A DNA stretch of 64,000 nucleotides from Saccharum officinarum (GCA_020631735.1 CM036209.1:6857451-6921450); one strand, 5' to 3'; positions 10,078-22,065 are shown, counted from the stretch's first letter. Notes: generated from the sequence alone by a model not told the origin. Translations and numbers: made by a program.

Positions 10078-11857
10078 TGACATACATGTGATTAATCAAA
10101 GTGTGCAAATTGATACAGATCAAGCAAGCTCTACTGGTTCTCATGATAAAGTGCAAGATCAAGGTCAAGCTAGTGGAAGTAACCAACTCCCAATACTCCA
10201 ACCTACTAGCATTACAAGAGATCATCCATTGGACCTAATCATTGGTGGAATTCAAAGTGGTGTTCAAACTAGATCAAGATTAGCATCTTTTTGTGAGCAC
10301 TACTCATTTGTGTCACTTTAAAAACCTAAGAAAATAGAAGATGCATTGAAAGATTCCGATTGGGTAAATGCCATGCATGAAGAGCTAAACAACTTCACTA
10401 GAAATCAAGTTTGTGAACTTGTTGAAAGGCCAAAGAACTACAATATGATTGGTACTAAGTGGGTCTTTAGAAACAAGCAAGATAAAGATGGCATGGTTGT
10501 GAGGAACAAAGCAAGATTAGTAGCACAAGGATACACTCAAGTTGAGGGTCTTGACTTTGGAGAAACATATGCATCGGTTGCAAGATTAGAGGCAATTAGA
10601 ATCTTATTAGCATATGCTTATGCACACAACATCAAGCTCTATCAAATGGATGTCAAGAGTGCATTTCTCAATGGCTACATTAATGAAGAAGTTTATGTTG
10701 AGCAACCTCCCGGTTTTGAAGATGACAAGAAGCCCGACCATGTTTACAAGCTCAAGAAGGCATTGTATGGTTTGAAGCAAGCACCTAGAGCATGGTATGA
10801 GAGGTTGAGGGACTTTCTCCTCTCTAAAGGATTCAAGATGGGAAAGGTTGACACCACTCTCTTCACCAAGAAGATAGGCATTGACTTGTTTGTATTACAA
10901 ATCTATGTGGATGACATTATTTTTGGATCAACAAATCAAGACTTTTGTGAAGAGTTTGGGAAAATGATGGCAAATGAGTTTGAGATGTCTATGATTGGAG
11001 AGCTTAGTTACTTTCTTAGACTTCAAATCAAGCAAATGAAGAATGACACTTTTATAAGTCAAGGAAAATATATCAAGGACATGATCAAGAAGTTTGTACT
11101 GCAAGATGTTAAGCCAATGAGTACACCAATGGACACGAATGATCAATTGTGTGTTGATGCTAGTGGCAACATAGTAGATCAAAAGCAATACTGGTCTATG
11201 ATTGAAAGTTTGCTCTATGTCACCGCTTCTAGGCCGGATGTGATGTTTAGTGTGTACAAGTGTGCAAGATATCAAGCTTCTCCTAGAGAAAGTCACTTGA
11301 AAGCAACCAAGAGAATATTGAGATATCTTAAGGGCACTCATGATGTTGGATTATGGTTTTTAAAGGGGTCTAATTTTAAGTTGATTGGATATTCGGATTC
11401 CGACTATGGTGGTTGCAAGATTGATAGAATGAGCACAAGTGGAACTTATCAATTGCTTGGAAGGTCTCTTGTTTCATGGTCATCAAAGAAATAAAATAGT
11501 GTTGCACTATCTACCGCCGAGGCCGAATACATTAGTGTCGGTAGTTGTTGTGCACAATTGCTTTAGATGAAAGCAACCTTGAATGACTTTGGAATCAAAT
11601 TCAAGAATGTGCCATTGTTTTATGACAATGAAAGTGCTATCAAGATGACTCAAAATCCGGTTCAACATTCAAGAACCAAGCACATTGACATAAGGCATCA
11701 CTTCGTAAGAGACCATCAACAAAAGGGTGATATTTGTATACAAGGCATTAGCACCGAAGATCAACTAGCTGATATCTTCACAAAGCCACTTGATGAGAAA
11801 AGATTTTACAAGTTGAAGAATGAATTGAACATACTTGACATCTCCGACTTGAAATGA
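10078..11857 (+). pseudogene. pol: Copia pol part 2: RT and RNase H, unit 1
   Basis: It resumes after LTR-1 and encodes reverse transcriptase: [41 protein letters not shown] and the catalytic [10 protein letters not shown]. RNase H follows, with YDNESAIKM, RTKHIDIRHHF and EDQLADIFTKPLD near the end. It is broken by three stops: a unit-1-specific GAA-to-TAA at 10319-10321, CAA-to-TAA after WSSKK at 11492-11494, and TGG-to-TAG at 11564-11566. The last two occur in every copy with that region, so they predate the duplications. RT and RNase H would copy genomic RNA into cDNA in an active element. Confidence 0.9.
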
Positions 11858-12937
11858 GTGCACCTCCACATTCTTATATGACATGCCTCTCCTCCAACAT
11901 AGCGAGGTAAAGTTGTTTGGCATACCATTCATACTTTGCTAAGGACATGGTTAGAACACATAGACATATTTGATGACAAATAGGCTCATTCATGAAAATC
12001 AAATGATTTTAATGTATATATGGTACCACAATTGCTTTTATGTTTGATTGATCTAGTGGTAGCATATGACATGTTTGTGGGCTTTGCAAACCTAGTGTTG
12101 AATCTAGAAAATGAGCTCATGATGTGTAATTCAACATGGCCAAGATAATCCTTATACTTTATGAGGTGTGAAGAAGCTTGTTCTTATATCAAACCGAATT
12201 ACATATTCTAGGCAAGTGATCTAGATTGAACCATAATTTGGACTCCCTCATATTGATTGACTTGACTCTCACTAAAATTGACACCTTTTTTGTATTTGTT
12301 GACAAAGGAGGAGAGAAAAGTCACAAAGATAAAAAGTTAAGTTGCAAAGGGAGAGAAGTAAGTCACTGAGGTATAGTAAGGGGGAGAAAAAGCAAAGATA
12401 TGACATTGGCAAGGGATCAATTAAAATTGAGCACACAAGTAGGGGGACAAGCTCATAAATTATTTGTGGCATTTGTATGTGTATTAACATGACGAATTGT
12501 TGCATTGCAAAGCTTAAATTCATATTCATGATTGTTTGGTGTATGCTAGAAATAGAACTTGAATGATGATTTGTTGAGAGTAACTTTACAAGTGGTATCT
12601 AGACACCTTTGCTTATAATGTTGATCTCACGAGGTATTTTAGTGTTTGTGATCTTTACACGTGATGTATTACAAGTGGTGTCTAGCTACATCGATGCTAG
12701 GGATGGTATATAAAGGCAACTCCGATTGGTATCACGCTTCAAAGGTCCATTCTATATACCTTAGCATCAATTTGATAGTAGTAACTCTCCTAAAATTCAA
12801 ATCCATACATATGTGCACAATTGAACCAAACTCATGAAAGCACATATGTAGGAGGAGCTAATACTATCGAAATTGAAAATATGATTTTATTTCATATCTT
12901 TGTGATGGTTGTCATCAATTACCAAAAAGGGGGAGAT
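11858..12937 (+). other. Copia 3' untranslated region and polypurine tract
   Basis: This is about 1.08 kb of non-coding DNA between the RNase H stop and the LTR, long as in SIRE/Maximus elements. I see no envelope-like frame. It ends with the polypurine tract AAAAAGGGGGAGAT (12924-12937), the primer for plus-strand DNA synthesis directly before the LTR. Purine-rich clusters (AGGAGGAGAG, GGGAGAGAAG, AAGGGGGAG) occur at 12305-12450. Confidence 0.7.
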
Positions 12938-13469
12938 TCAAAGCCCAAGTTTGGTTTTGGTAATTAATGACACCAAGTTGCTAATGCCATGTGTTAAGTG
13001 TTTTGAGTTAGGCATAAGCAACACATGTGATGAAGGTGCATGTGGCAAGGAGTGGTGGCCACAAGATCACAAAGAGATGGTGCATGGACATGAAATGACG
13101 ATCATGAAGTAATGCACATAAAATGATGGACATGGTGATCAAGTAGAGGAGAAGGATCTAAGAGCGCAAGACAAAGGTATAACCATAGGGTTTTCCTTTT
13201 GCCGGTCTAAGATGAGTAGAGAAGTGATTGACCGGGTTTAGGATACATAGCCAACTATCAAGAGGGGCAATCACGGTTAGCTCGGGAATCAAGTGCCACT
13301 AGATCAATGTCTTGAGCATATGCATTAGGATATAGTTGAGAGCTAACATAATGCCTTGAAAAATGTTTGTGAAATGCTAACATACATGCACATGGTGGTG
13401 TACACTTGGTGGTGTTAGCACATTTGCGAAGTCGGAGAAGAAACGGAGGCGAACGGTGGTCACTGTGGT

Positions 13470-13878
13470 GACCGGACGCTGCTCCGGACGCGGTCATGGT
13501 TTGACCGGACGCGTCCGGTCAGTTCTTCACTGCAGTCAGGCGCGCGAGTGTTAGGGTTTGCAACCGGTGCGTCCGGTCCCTCACGGAACCGGAGCGTCCG
13601 GTCAGGCACCTAGAGGAGCAGAGCTGGACGTAGAGCCAATCGGACGTGCAGCGCGTCCGGTCACGTGCGATCAGACGCGTCGGGTCACGGTGGGAGCTCT
13701 CTAGACTCCGACTGGACGTCGGGTGCAGCGCGTCCGGTCAAACGTTGAAGCGCGTCCGGTCACGGCAATGGCTACTTCTAACGCGCACTGTTCTCACTTG
13801 TCCTGTAGTGACTGGACGCGTCCTATCACCCTGACCGGTGCGTCCGGTCAGCACGTTTTGCACTGCGTCGTCCGATAA
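13470..13878. promoter_or_regulatory. U3 array of CGGACGCGTCCG-type palindromic repeats
   Basis: This dense cluster of GTCCGGT and ACCGGAC motifs often forms near-palindromes such as GACCGGACGCGTCCGGTC. It sits just upstream of the TATA-like box of the LTR. In the better preserved unit 2 copy I count eight GTCCGGT and three ACCGGAC. The position suggests transcription-factor sites or a structural element; neither is proven. Confidence 0.6.
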
Positions 13879-13901
13879 CGGCTAGCTACGTACCCCTTCG
13901 C

Positions 13902-13909
13902 TTTAAATA
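13902..13909 (+). promoter_or_regulatory. TATA-like box in copia LTR
   Basis: TTTAAATA in the context TTCGCTTTAAATAGAAG ends the GC-rich U3 array and precedes a typical leader. It is the likely start signal for LTR transcription, which in this 3' LTR would run outward into the zinc-knuckle pseudogene. Confidence 0.5.
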
Positions 13910-14782
13910 GAAGTTGGCCGAGGTTTGACGGCAACTCTTGCACATTTTGAGACCTAGAGACATCCTTTGAGCTAGAGAACAACCCCTCCACCCATCTATT
14001 TGCTTGGTTGCACATCTTGAGTGAGATTGAGTGAGATTCAAGTGCATTGCTTGAGAGTTGCATTCTAGAGGCACTTGATCTTCGTGTTGCTATGGATTTC
14101 TTGTTACTCTTCCGTGTTTCCCGACACGGTAGACGGCTTGGATCAGCGGAGGTGATTGAGCTCGCAATTGGAGATTGTTGGAGCCCTCGCCAAGTGTTGT
14201 AAGGGGTTCTTGATCCTTCTCCGCAGGAGTTTATGAATTGGATACTCTAGTGGAGCTCGTGGCTTGGAGGATCCCCATCTTGTGTGCGGTTGTGCGGTGC
14301 CCACCGAGGGCTCGACTCTTGATAGTCGATTAGCTCGCGAACCGACAAGTGGGTGTATCGCCACAACGGGGAGTAACTTGCCGGGAAGCAAGTGAACCTT
14401 GGTAAAAATCTTGTGTCATCTCTTTGCCGAGGATTTCTCTTGTGATTGCTAATTGTGATTGATTCTTCGAGTGCGTTACTTCTCTACATTGTTGGTATAA
14501 GAATCAAGTCACTTGCTCTTTAGTTTCTTGTACTAGTCCCAATAATGTTTGCTTAGTGTAGCCTTTATCACATAGGAGTAAGTAGCTTAGTGACTTAGTC
14601 TTGTTGGTGTGTATTAGAGATCATAGCCTTGTTTCACTAGAATTGTTTAGGTGGCTTGCATAGTGTAGTTGAGCTAGTGCTAGAATTAGCTTAGCCATCT
14701 TTTATACTAACGTGGTTGTTTAGGGAAACTTGTAGATTTTTAAATAGGCTATTCACCCCCCTCTAGCCATTTGGACCCTACA

Positions 14783-16708
14783 GACGTCTTGGATGACGAG
14801 GCTCCTCTGGCATCGAGGCTCGACATCTTCCTCGTCCACCCCTCTGCGCCCAGCCTGTCGTCATCTCTTTCCCCCTCACCTCCCCCTTCTACCCTGGGGT
14901 CGGCTCGATGGGGCGTTCCAAGGCCCGTCGTTGGGCGGATGAGGACTCTGACACCGAGAGGTCACGGGTCAACTACCCAACCTCCTACCTCGACGCAATC
15001 TGCCAGGGGTCGCAGCTCTGGATATCGTCCTTGCTAGAGCGTGTCGAGCCATGCTGCATTGTCGGAGGTTCTCGCGGCAGCATTGCTGCTGGGCGGGGCA
15101 AGCGCCCCCTAGCTGAGGGAGCCAGGCCAGCCACCGTCGCCGAAGGCGCGTGCAACAGTGCAACTGGTGCTGACGTTGTGTACGGGCAGCTCAACCGTAG
15201 GTCTCGCCAGCCATGGCTGTGCCCTCACCTGGTGCACGGACTGCCTGCTCGGCCCGTGGAGGGCCGCGTCCCGGCCCGACAACGCCTCGGGCGTCGCGGA
15301 CGGGGCTCCACTCACCAGCGAATCTCCGCTCCTGACGCCGACGGCTGGCGTGAGGTCTTGTCGCATGGGTCAGTTAGTGGTGCAGGCGGGGCACGCCCCG
15401 CTCGTCCTGCATCGGCTAGTCAGTGGCCCGCTACATGCTATCCGGCAGATCTACATGGGAAGTGCTTCAACTGTCTCTCCACCGCGCACAGGGTGGCAAC
15501 ATGTAAGCTGCCTCCAGGCTGCTTCCACTGAAAGGGGCTCCGACACCTCGCGCGGGACTGTAAGCAGCGATGGAAGGTGCCTCCTTCCATTTCCAGCATA
15601 GTTGGAGCTGTGCCGGGTGCGATTGCAGTTGTGCCTGGTGCAGCTACGTGCAGCAGCGGTGGGCGCCGACGGTGGAGACGTCGCAAACGTCGACGCCGAC
15701 CAAATGAGGACGACACTGTGGCGGCAACGAGCATCGCCACCGACAACCTCGGGCGGTCAGCTGGAGCCGCCCAAGCGACACCGGACTACACCACATGTGC
15801 GCCTACCGATCACGCCAGCAAGCCACCTCCTTCTACTGCCGCACTTTGCTTCCTCGAGCCCGACCCGCTTGCGTTGGCGATGTGCCTGAGCACGGGACCT
15901 CCCGCATTGGTCATCTCTTTTGACCCGATGCTGTAGGAGCTCGCCGCCGCACTCGTCGTAAGGCGTTCTCTGGAGGCCGCCTCTCCGGGGATTGCGGAGC
16001 TGTCTCCATCGCCGGCTGCTCCCTCGCCTTAGCCGCCGGTGCAGGAGCTGCCACAACTCATGCCTCCTCGGGCGGGACAGCTCGACGTTGAGGACAAGGA
16101 CATGAAGCCCATGCCACGTGAGGCCGCTCGGCGTCTCGCACGGTTCACCGAGGAGGTGCTGATCAGGTGAGTGTCGCCGTTAATCGCTAGCCCGCCAAGA
16201 CAGATGGTGGCAACCAGAAGGAACCCCCTGCCAAAACGGAGTAGACGGATCGCCGTTCAGCTGCTAGCGCACATTCCGACCGCCAAGCGGGGCGAGGTGC
16301 TCCTCATGCAGAGGATGGGCTTCGCACCACCGGCAGCTCCAGTTTCATCCGCGTCGAAGCGAGCATACGACGACTTGTTCACAGGGAAATTGACGTCAAG
16401 CGTAGTGGAGGCTCTAGATGCGTTGTTCCCGGCGACCAATGCTATGACTAGTAGAAGACTCTTCTTGGATGACGAAGTAGGGTCGCACGGCGAGCAGCTG
16501 AGCCGTCCAGCTCTGTAGGTTCTGAGTTGCTACTGGTTCGGTCGTATACTCTTGTATAATATCGAAGTTTGTATTAGTCGGCTAGGAAGGTCCGGTCGCA
16601 ACTGTAAGACCTCCTAGGGTGCTCTTTACAAGAGTGTCGTGTGCATGTTTAAACTCTCCTTCTTAATTATAATGATACACAAATCTTTTGCGTATTCAAG
16701 AAAAAAAA
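14783..16708 (+). pseudogene. Retroposed CCHC zinc-knuckle protein pseudogene with LINE-like 3' end, unit 1
   Basis: The frame reads GRSKARRWADEDSD near the start and a pair of nucleic-acid-binding zinc knuckles (CFNCLSTAHRVATC, then CFH*KGFRHLARDC). A basic tail (RSRRIAVQ...PTAKRGEVLLMQRMGF, ending at 16518) follows. It resembles the ORF1-like CCHC proteins of grass LINE-type retroelements. In unit 1 the second knuckle is broken by TGC-to-TGA (15529-15531), with further stops at 15934-15936 and near 16030. The 3' end (TTGCGTATTCAAGAAAAAAAA, poly(A) 16701-16708) supports retroposition. The 5' end meets the copia LTR, so the N-terminus may be lost. Confidence 0.65.
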
Positions 16709-17065
16709 GACGTGCTTGGTCTGGACAACGAGGCTGAGTGGCTGCAGCACCAGCTCGGCCTGCGGCCCGTCGACCACGCACCCAGCCTAGTGAGCGCCCC
16801 CGTGATGACCGCGCCCTCTGCCTTAGCCCCCTTGATGCTATCTGCAATGACACGAGCCCCACGCAGAGACCACCACAGCTCCCCATCATCAGCCACCACG
16901 AGATCCCAATGCGCGGGAGGAGAGGGAGGAAAGGGGCCGCATGCACGCACCGAGGTATGACTGGATGGAAAGCTGTAGCGCAGTGAACTTGCCACGGTTG
17001 GCGGCGCACTCCTTGAGCATGGCCTCGAAGGCCCGTGTAACGAACCTGCCCGTGGCGCCCGCCAT
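16709..17065 (-). pseudogene. BIG5-like: BIG5-like ARF-GEF gene fragment, exons 1-2, unit 1
   Basis: On the minus strand an ATG at 17065-17063 opens exon 1 (to 16951), encoding MAGATGRFVTRAFEAMLKEC and on to IQSYL. A ~109 bp intron with GT and AG ends follows (16950-16842). Exon 2 (16841-16709) encodes DSIKGAKAEGAVITGALTRLG and, after a frame change, VLDGPQAELVLQPLSLVVQT. This matches my memory of the N-terminus of BIG5-type, brefeldin-A-inhibited ARF guanine-exchange factors, large proteins of vesicle traffic; here only ~70 residues remain. The intron was kept, so this is DNA, not a processed copy. Exon 2 stops at the poly(A) end of the zinc-knuckle element. Confidence 0.65.
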
Positions 17066-17270
17066 GGCCGCGGATCTCAGCTCTAGCCACGGAGACGGGA
17101 GGAGGGGCAGAGTGGTTAGATCCGAGGAGGGGGTGTGGGCATGGGATGGAGAGGGCGCGAGATCTGAAGGAGGAGGAGACCGAGAGCCCCGCTGAAGGGA
17201 GCAGGGCTACGGATCGCACGAGGAAAGGGAGCAGGTGCCGCGCGGCGTTGTTTCCTTCTGCGGAGAAGAG
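17066..17270 (-). other. 5' leader of BIG5-like fragment, unit 1
   Basis: This pyrimidine-rich, GC-rich stretch lies upstream of the ATG on the minus strand (CTCGATCTCCTCCTCC-type). It is typical of a grass 5' UTR and is kept in units 2 and 1'. AT-rich DNA beyond ~17330 may be remnant promoter, but I cannot point to a TATA box. Confidence 0.4.
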
Positions 17271-17274
17271 GGCC

Positions 17275-17710
17275 CACTTGGCAGCGTGACTTCCCATGAG
17301 ATCGCACATCGAACGGCAGAGCGATGTCCCAAACAATTGTCACACCATCTACTTGTCTTAGTTTTGTTCTTTTTAGTTGTAGGACGTTGATTGATTCCCC
17401 CATTAGAATATTTACGGGAAAAAAGTAGATTTGTGGACACACCGTCCACAGCCGTCTAGATTCTAGAGTCAGCAACAGACTTGTCAGGTACGTAGCCATG
17501 AATTATTATAATCTGTAAATTAAACCAGTATATTCAGGGACCAGCAGCAATATGATAAACGAGATCAATACTCAGTCTGAGGATTTATGAAGCCCTTCCC
17601 GGCCGTGCGATTATATTCCTGGCCTGCTCTTAATTAGTTTGAAGCACAGAGTAGCCAATCGAGATGGTCACTGACAACAATTGGATTGGATCGATCGCGA
17701 CAGACATCTA
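17275..17710. other. Intergenic DNA, no gene seen
   Basis: Mixed sequence upstream of the BIG5-like fragment, conserved in units 2 and 1'. Short frames only, no recognisable element. Confidence 0.5.
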
Positions 17711-17939
17711 GGGGCTGTTTAGTTCCAAAAATTTTCCCAAAAAACTACATTAACGAATCTTTGGACACATGGATGTAGTATTAAATATAGATAAAAAATA
17801 AAACTAATTACACAGCTTAGCTGTAAATCACGAGACGAATCTTTTAAGCCTAGTTAGTCCATGATTGGAAACTAATTACCAAATAACAACAAAAATGCTA
17901 CAGTGTTTTTTGCAAAAAATTTTAGGAACTAAACAGGCC
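17711..17939. mobile_element. MITE with GGGCTGTTTAGTTCC inverted ends, unit 1
   Basis: The ends GGGCTGTTTAGTTCC and GGAACTAAACAGGCC are inverted repeats ~230 bp apart. The inside (GAGACGAATCTTTTAAGCCTAGTTAGTCCATGATTGG) matches a MITE type I know as very common in sorghum-like grasses. The superfamily and target duplication are not clear from the sequence. Confidence 0.7.
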
Positions 17940-19589
17940 AGAGTGGAGAGGCAGCAGGAATTTTTAAAAATGCATATCTATCTCAACAGTTTTTTTATTC
18001 ATATTCGAATCCATATTCTATTCGATGACGTACTCGTATCCCACAAAAAATCGATATTCAGCTAAGAGCATCTCCAAGCGTTCCCAATAATTTTTTTTTC
18101 AAAACCATAGAGTTTGCGACTCGCTAAAAATTGTTGAGAGCAATAAATAAGACCATCTCTAACAATTTTCAATAATATATTCACTTCTTAAACGTAGAAG
18201 ACAATTTTACATCAGGATTCATATACTATTTCTAAATTATTCTAAGTATTTTTATATATTATTTCTCTCTGATACATTTGCATCAACAATCCTTTCCCAC
18301 TCTTTATTCTTTCACATGCTCTTTCACCTTTAGATTGGCCTATGGATACACACGTCTCACACACGCGAGTATATCCGTGCTACCTCTATTTTTCCAAACG
18401 CGGAAAAATTGGAAGGTGGGATCGGAAACTATTGGAGATGAATTTTTCTATTTTTGCTAAAAATCCTAGATTGGAAGGCTTTATTAGGAACTCTCGGAGT
18501 ATATCTGAAATCTATCTATATGCGTACCAGCATCAGCACAGTAGCATTGTTCCTCAAAGAGAGCACATGTAGACACCAGTAATGCATAGACAGCTCGAGT
18601 TACTATTACTAACAATCTATATTAATGGAATTAATGCCCAGAGAAATAGTTTTTCACAAGCTAAGACATGTTTAATGATTAGCTTCGGCGACAGGGCCCT
18701 CCCGAAGAACCAGCAGCCTATATTAAGTTTTGAACTTCCATGCAACAGATGTTATATACATGGGCCCAAAAAACGAAGAACCTATCACAGAAGTGCCAAA
18801 CCAAATAGATTTTCATCATGGGCAGAGTCCAGAGAGTAAAGAGCATCTTTGTATGTTTCACTTTTCCTAACTTACAATTCTAAACCATGCAATATACTAA
18901 GCGTTTTTTAGATGGTAGGAAGCAGGGGTGAACTAGCATGAATTTTGAGTGGCGGCCTATCACTGATGGATCTCTATTAAGGTATATTTTCTTTGGAAAC
19001 CCAGAATTTGAGGGGGGGCACGTGCCCCTGCTCCTTGTGTATTGGATCCGCCCCTTCTATTAGTAGACGATGTCATTCAAGGAACTTTTGTGCTCTTATG
19101 CCTCCTCTCTTTTAGTTGTGATGCCTCGTTCAGCACGATAGTGCAACTGCCTGTATGTACAATGTTGTCAGCCAATCAGGGCAGCATCAGGTTGGTCACA
19201 CATCCACATCGACAAACTGTGAAACAAACACAGGGAAAGAAGAATCAGCTACATTGGAGTGTTCCTTTTGTTTTAGACAGATGGAATAAACAAAAACTAT
19301 CCTGGTCTCTACAGCTACATTTGAGTGATATATCTGGGGCCTATTAAGGGCTTTTCATGAACAAGAAACACAGACTGTAAAAATCGATTGCTGCCCTAAA
19401 CTCGATTGCTGCCCTAAAATCTGTCTTGGAAGGCAGAGTCACCACGTTTCCTTGCATCCAACATATCCCTCATCCGCTGTGTCCATTCTTGAAAAGATAG
19501 CTGCAGAATGGAGAATGATGCCGATTTCATAGATCCTACGAGACGGAAATATTGGAACCAGAATGCACTCATTTATTTTACCTCATTGC
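17940..19589. other. AT-rich intergenic DNA with MITE remnants
   Basis: No coding region is supported. At 18063 an AGAGCATCTCCAAGCG end and near 18436 TTGGAGATG suggest a decayed MITE. At 18924-19060 a CAGGGGTGAA start and a GGATCCGCCCCTT end suggest a degraded hAT-like MITE without a visible duplication. Duplicated ATTGCTGCCCTAAA occurs near 19390. Confidence 0.4.
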
Positions 19590-19766
19590 TCCCTTCGTCA
19601 TCTCTGTAATGTGTTGTAAACAGGATCTGATGGATGGCAGTTAGGTCCATTCTCACTTTTCGAGAAGTCAAATATTTTAAACTAGAGATATCACTCAAAT
19701 GGAGTCACTTAAGAAAGTTTGATCAGCACAAATCCCATAGTGACTCTTTTTATGAGACGAAGGGAG
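19590..19766. mobile_element. Stowaway-like MITE, unit 1
   Basis: The ends CTCCCTTCGTC and GACGAAGGGAG are perfect inverted repeats of 11 bp, the Stowaway signature, 177 bp apart. TA follows the right end; the left flank is TG, so the duplication is decayed or the border imprecise. Copies exist at 34603-34780 and 45870-46047. Confidence 0.55.
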
Positions 19767-20343
19767 TAGGCAATAGACATTCCTTTTGGAAGTTTGAGGT
19801 GCCAGGATGGCTGGCCACGATGGCAAGGTATTTCGTCCATATTTGACGGCTCGCCGTGTACGAAGACACAGTTGCGATACGTATGGTGTAGCTCTGATGC
19901 TAGTAAGACTCACTCGCTAATGAGGAGTGTGGAAAATAATTAGAATGGCTTAAACCTTTAGACCATCGGCAATTATATTTATTATATAGTCGGCATAATT
20001 GATACATATGTCCTAGGAGGACTTTTGATACATGACCGAGTAGGAATCTAAAGTCTATTATATTTATTTCTAATCGTAATAAGTATATATACTTCTAACA
20101 TTCTATCTTAATAGCAGCGAGAGCAAAACAAAAGATTGTGTGACTAGATTTAAAGTCTTGTAGTACCGCCATATATTATTCTATACCTCGCCATCATCAA
20201 AAGCATGTTTGAAATATGGTCAGGCATCTAGAACCACGCCTCTCTCCATTGGGAACTTTCAAATAGATTCGGGCGGATTTCCCTTGAATGCTTGGTGATC
20301 GTTTCCTTCCTTGCACACACACACCCAGTTATTCAATCAGATG

Positions 20344-20911
20344 TTTTATTTATTTTCTGTGGCTTTTCTTTTTTCAGAGACCAGTTCAACTACACAATTA
20401 AACTGGACCAAATCAATATAACCATCCCGATAGCTACGATGTGGTGTGTATTATTAATTACTCATTTTCTAACTTATAGTGAATTTTTTTTGCGAAGTGT
20501 GTAAACTAGAGGGATACCTCACGCGTTGCTATGTAACTTTTTTAGAAATAAAATCCTTACATGTATGATTTAACATACATGTTCTTACATCAATTCTTAT
20601 CAAAATTGGGCAAGGCAATGAAAAAACTAACAGAATTAGATCGAATTATAAGATGATGGAACGACAGGACAAATACTAGTAATAAATATATTTATACCTT
20701 CTATATATTTTTTAATATATTGAAATTAGTAATTGTGCTTAGTGGTGATGATGTGGATAACTTGCATTAAAGGATTGAAAGTTAGTGAGATGACATAACT
20801 ATTAGTGAGAGATGAAGTGGATAGTTAGTGTGAGATGATGTAGATGTCTTGCATGTGGAGATAGAACTTGTAGTGATGATTAGTTTATAAGAGATATAAC
20901 TATAGTGCATT
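20344..20911. other. AT-rich intergenic DNA, undisturbed version of the unit 1 GC block site
   Basis: The first ~295 bp (TTTTATTTATTTTCTGTGG to the AGATCGAATTATAAG) is the sequence replaced in unit 1. No gene or element end is visible. Confidence 0.5.
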
Positions 20912-21112
20912 CTTTTTTTTGTTTTTTTTTTGCAAATCATAGTGCACACACTCGTACATATACATACACTTACCCTATAAAGACAAGAACAATGCCACTA
21001 AATTCTAGAATAAATACATGAAAATGCGAGTACATGCGTCAAATCGAGGACTTGAGCCTTTTGATTGGTAGGTTCGACCATAAGGAACCTAACCAACTAA
21101 TAGTTCAGAAAT
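20912..21112 (-). mobile_element. tRNA-derived SINE, unit 2 copy
   Basis: Same element and site as at 3520-3712, with a longer interrupted A-tail (T8-G-T10 on the plus strand). The box-A-like TAGTTGGTTAGG and box-B-like GGTCGAACC are kept. Confidence 0.6.
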
Positions 21113-22065
21113 TGTAATGCACTTTACTTTTGTTACAAGTAATTTTTTCTCATTTAGAGCAATTTTTTAAAAATACATTAATGACAAAATAACATCAACA
21201 AGTCCAAATAAAATTCACTATTAAAATATACTTTATGAAGAATTTAATAAAATTAAATTGGTGTTTATAGATGTTAATGCACTTCTCCATAAACTTATCT
21301 AAAGTTAGAAGAAATTTGACTTAGGATAAAGCTAAAAGAATTGTAATTTGAAAAATATGCGTTGTAAATGAGATATTTAAGTTAAGAAAGAGTTAAATAG
21401 GAATATATGTACATATTTTAATAAAATATGCAAATTTGGAATAAAAAATGCAAATTTTCTTGGTATACTTTAGAGTCCAAGTTTATATGGATTTTTGAAG
21501 GAAAATGAAAGATGGTCATATATGTAATAATCTAGTTTTCTTTGTGAGCGAATAGTTACTAATTTTTAATAATACCAAAATTTTAAAAAAAAATACAACA
21601 TAATAAGCCATGGATTAATGGGTTTATTGTAGTGGAGAGAGATGGATGGGGATTGATTATTTGTATCAAACAGCCGTCAATATCATGAAAATGGCGTTGA
21701 GTAGACTTGTGGAGGGCATACTTCACTGCAGGCGACGAAAGCTAGCTATATTGGTCATACATGTCAATGTCATGCCATATATAGAGAGGAAAAAGAAGTA
21801 CGGTTAAGGTAAGTAGCCATGAAATTTTTAGAAGGTTTTTGCACCGTGGGAACGTGGAACGAGAAACAAGACCACGTTCTTCTATGTTTTCAGCTGTTAA
21901 AGGACTCAGCACAAGAATCTAGTTTTCTTTGTGAGCGAATAGTTACTAATTTTTAATAATACCAAAATTTTATAAAAAAAATACAACATAATAAGCCATG
22001 GATTAATGGGTTTATTGTAGTGGAGAGAGATGGATGGGGATTGATTATTTGTATCAAACAGCCGT

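Larger units (their letters stand above)
12938..14782 (+). mobile_element. Copia 3' LTR, unit 1 (~1.85 kb)
   Basis: It starts right after the polypurine tract with TCAAAGCCC and ends GGACCCTACA at 14782, where similarity to the zinc-knuckle element begins. The first dinucleotide is TC instead of TG in all three copies, so the start is old damage or my border is slightly off. The U3 holds the palindromic CGGACGCGTCCG array (13470-13878) and a TTTAAATA box at 13902-13909. No matching 5' LTR exists in the window, so no target duplication can be scored. Confidence 0.75.
1..19832 (+). repeat. Tandem unit 1 (left end cut by window)
   Basis: Position 1 matches 19833 and 34847, so the window opens at almost the same point of the unit as the two later copies. 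Unit 1 is longer than unit 2 because it carries the TIR element at 246-1555, the GC-rich block at 1819-3240 and the solo-LTR-like element at 7154-10072, and it lacks unit 2's hAT insert. Adding these differences to 15,014 bp gives about 19.84 kb, which matches the observed spacing. This is a direct sequence comparison made by eye; exact percent identity was not calculated. Confidence 0.9.

Noticed and set aside
11858..12937. Possible envelope-like gene after RNase H, as in some SIRE elements
   Set aside because: No frame longer than ~85 codons, and none is conserved in the three copies.
13470..13878. Possible CRISPR-like array
   Set aside because: Short palindromic motifs with irregular spacing inside a plant LTR; no constant repeat-spacer pattern and no cas genes.
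16626..17336. 236-codon minus-strand frame over the BIG5-like leader and exons (also 31638-32348)
   Set aside because: It reads a different frame from the recognisable exon 1 protein and passes through leader and intron; a shadow of the GC-rich gene fragment.
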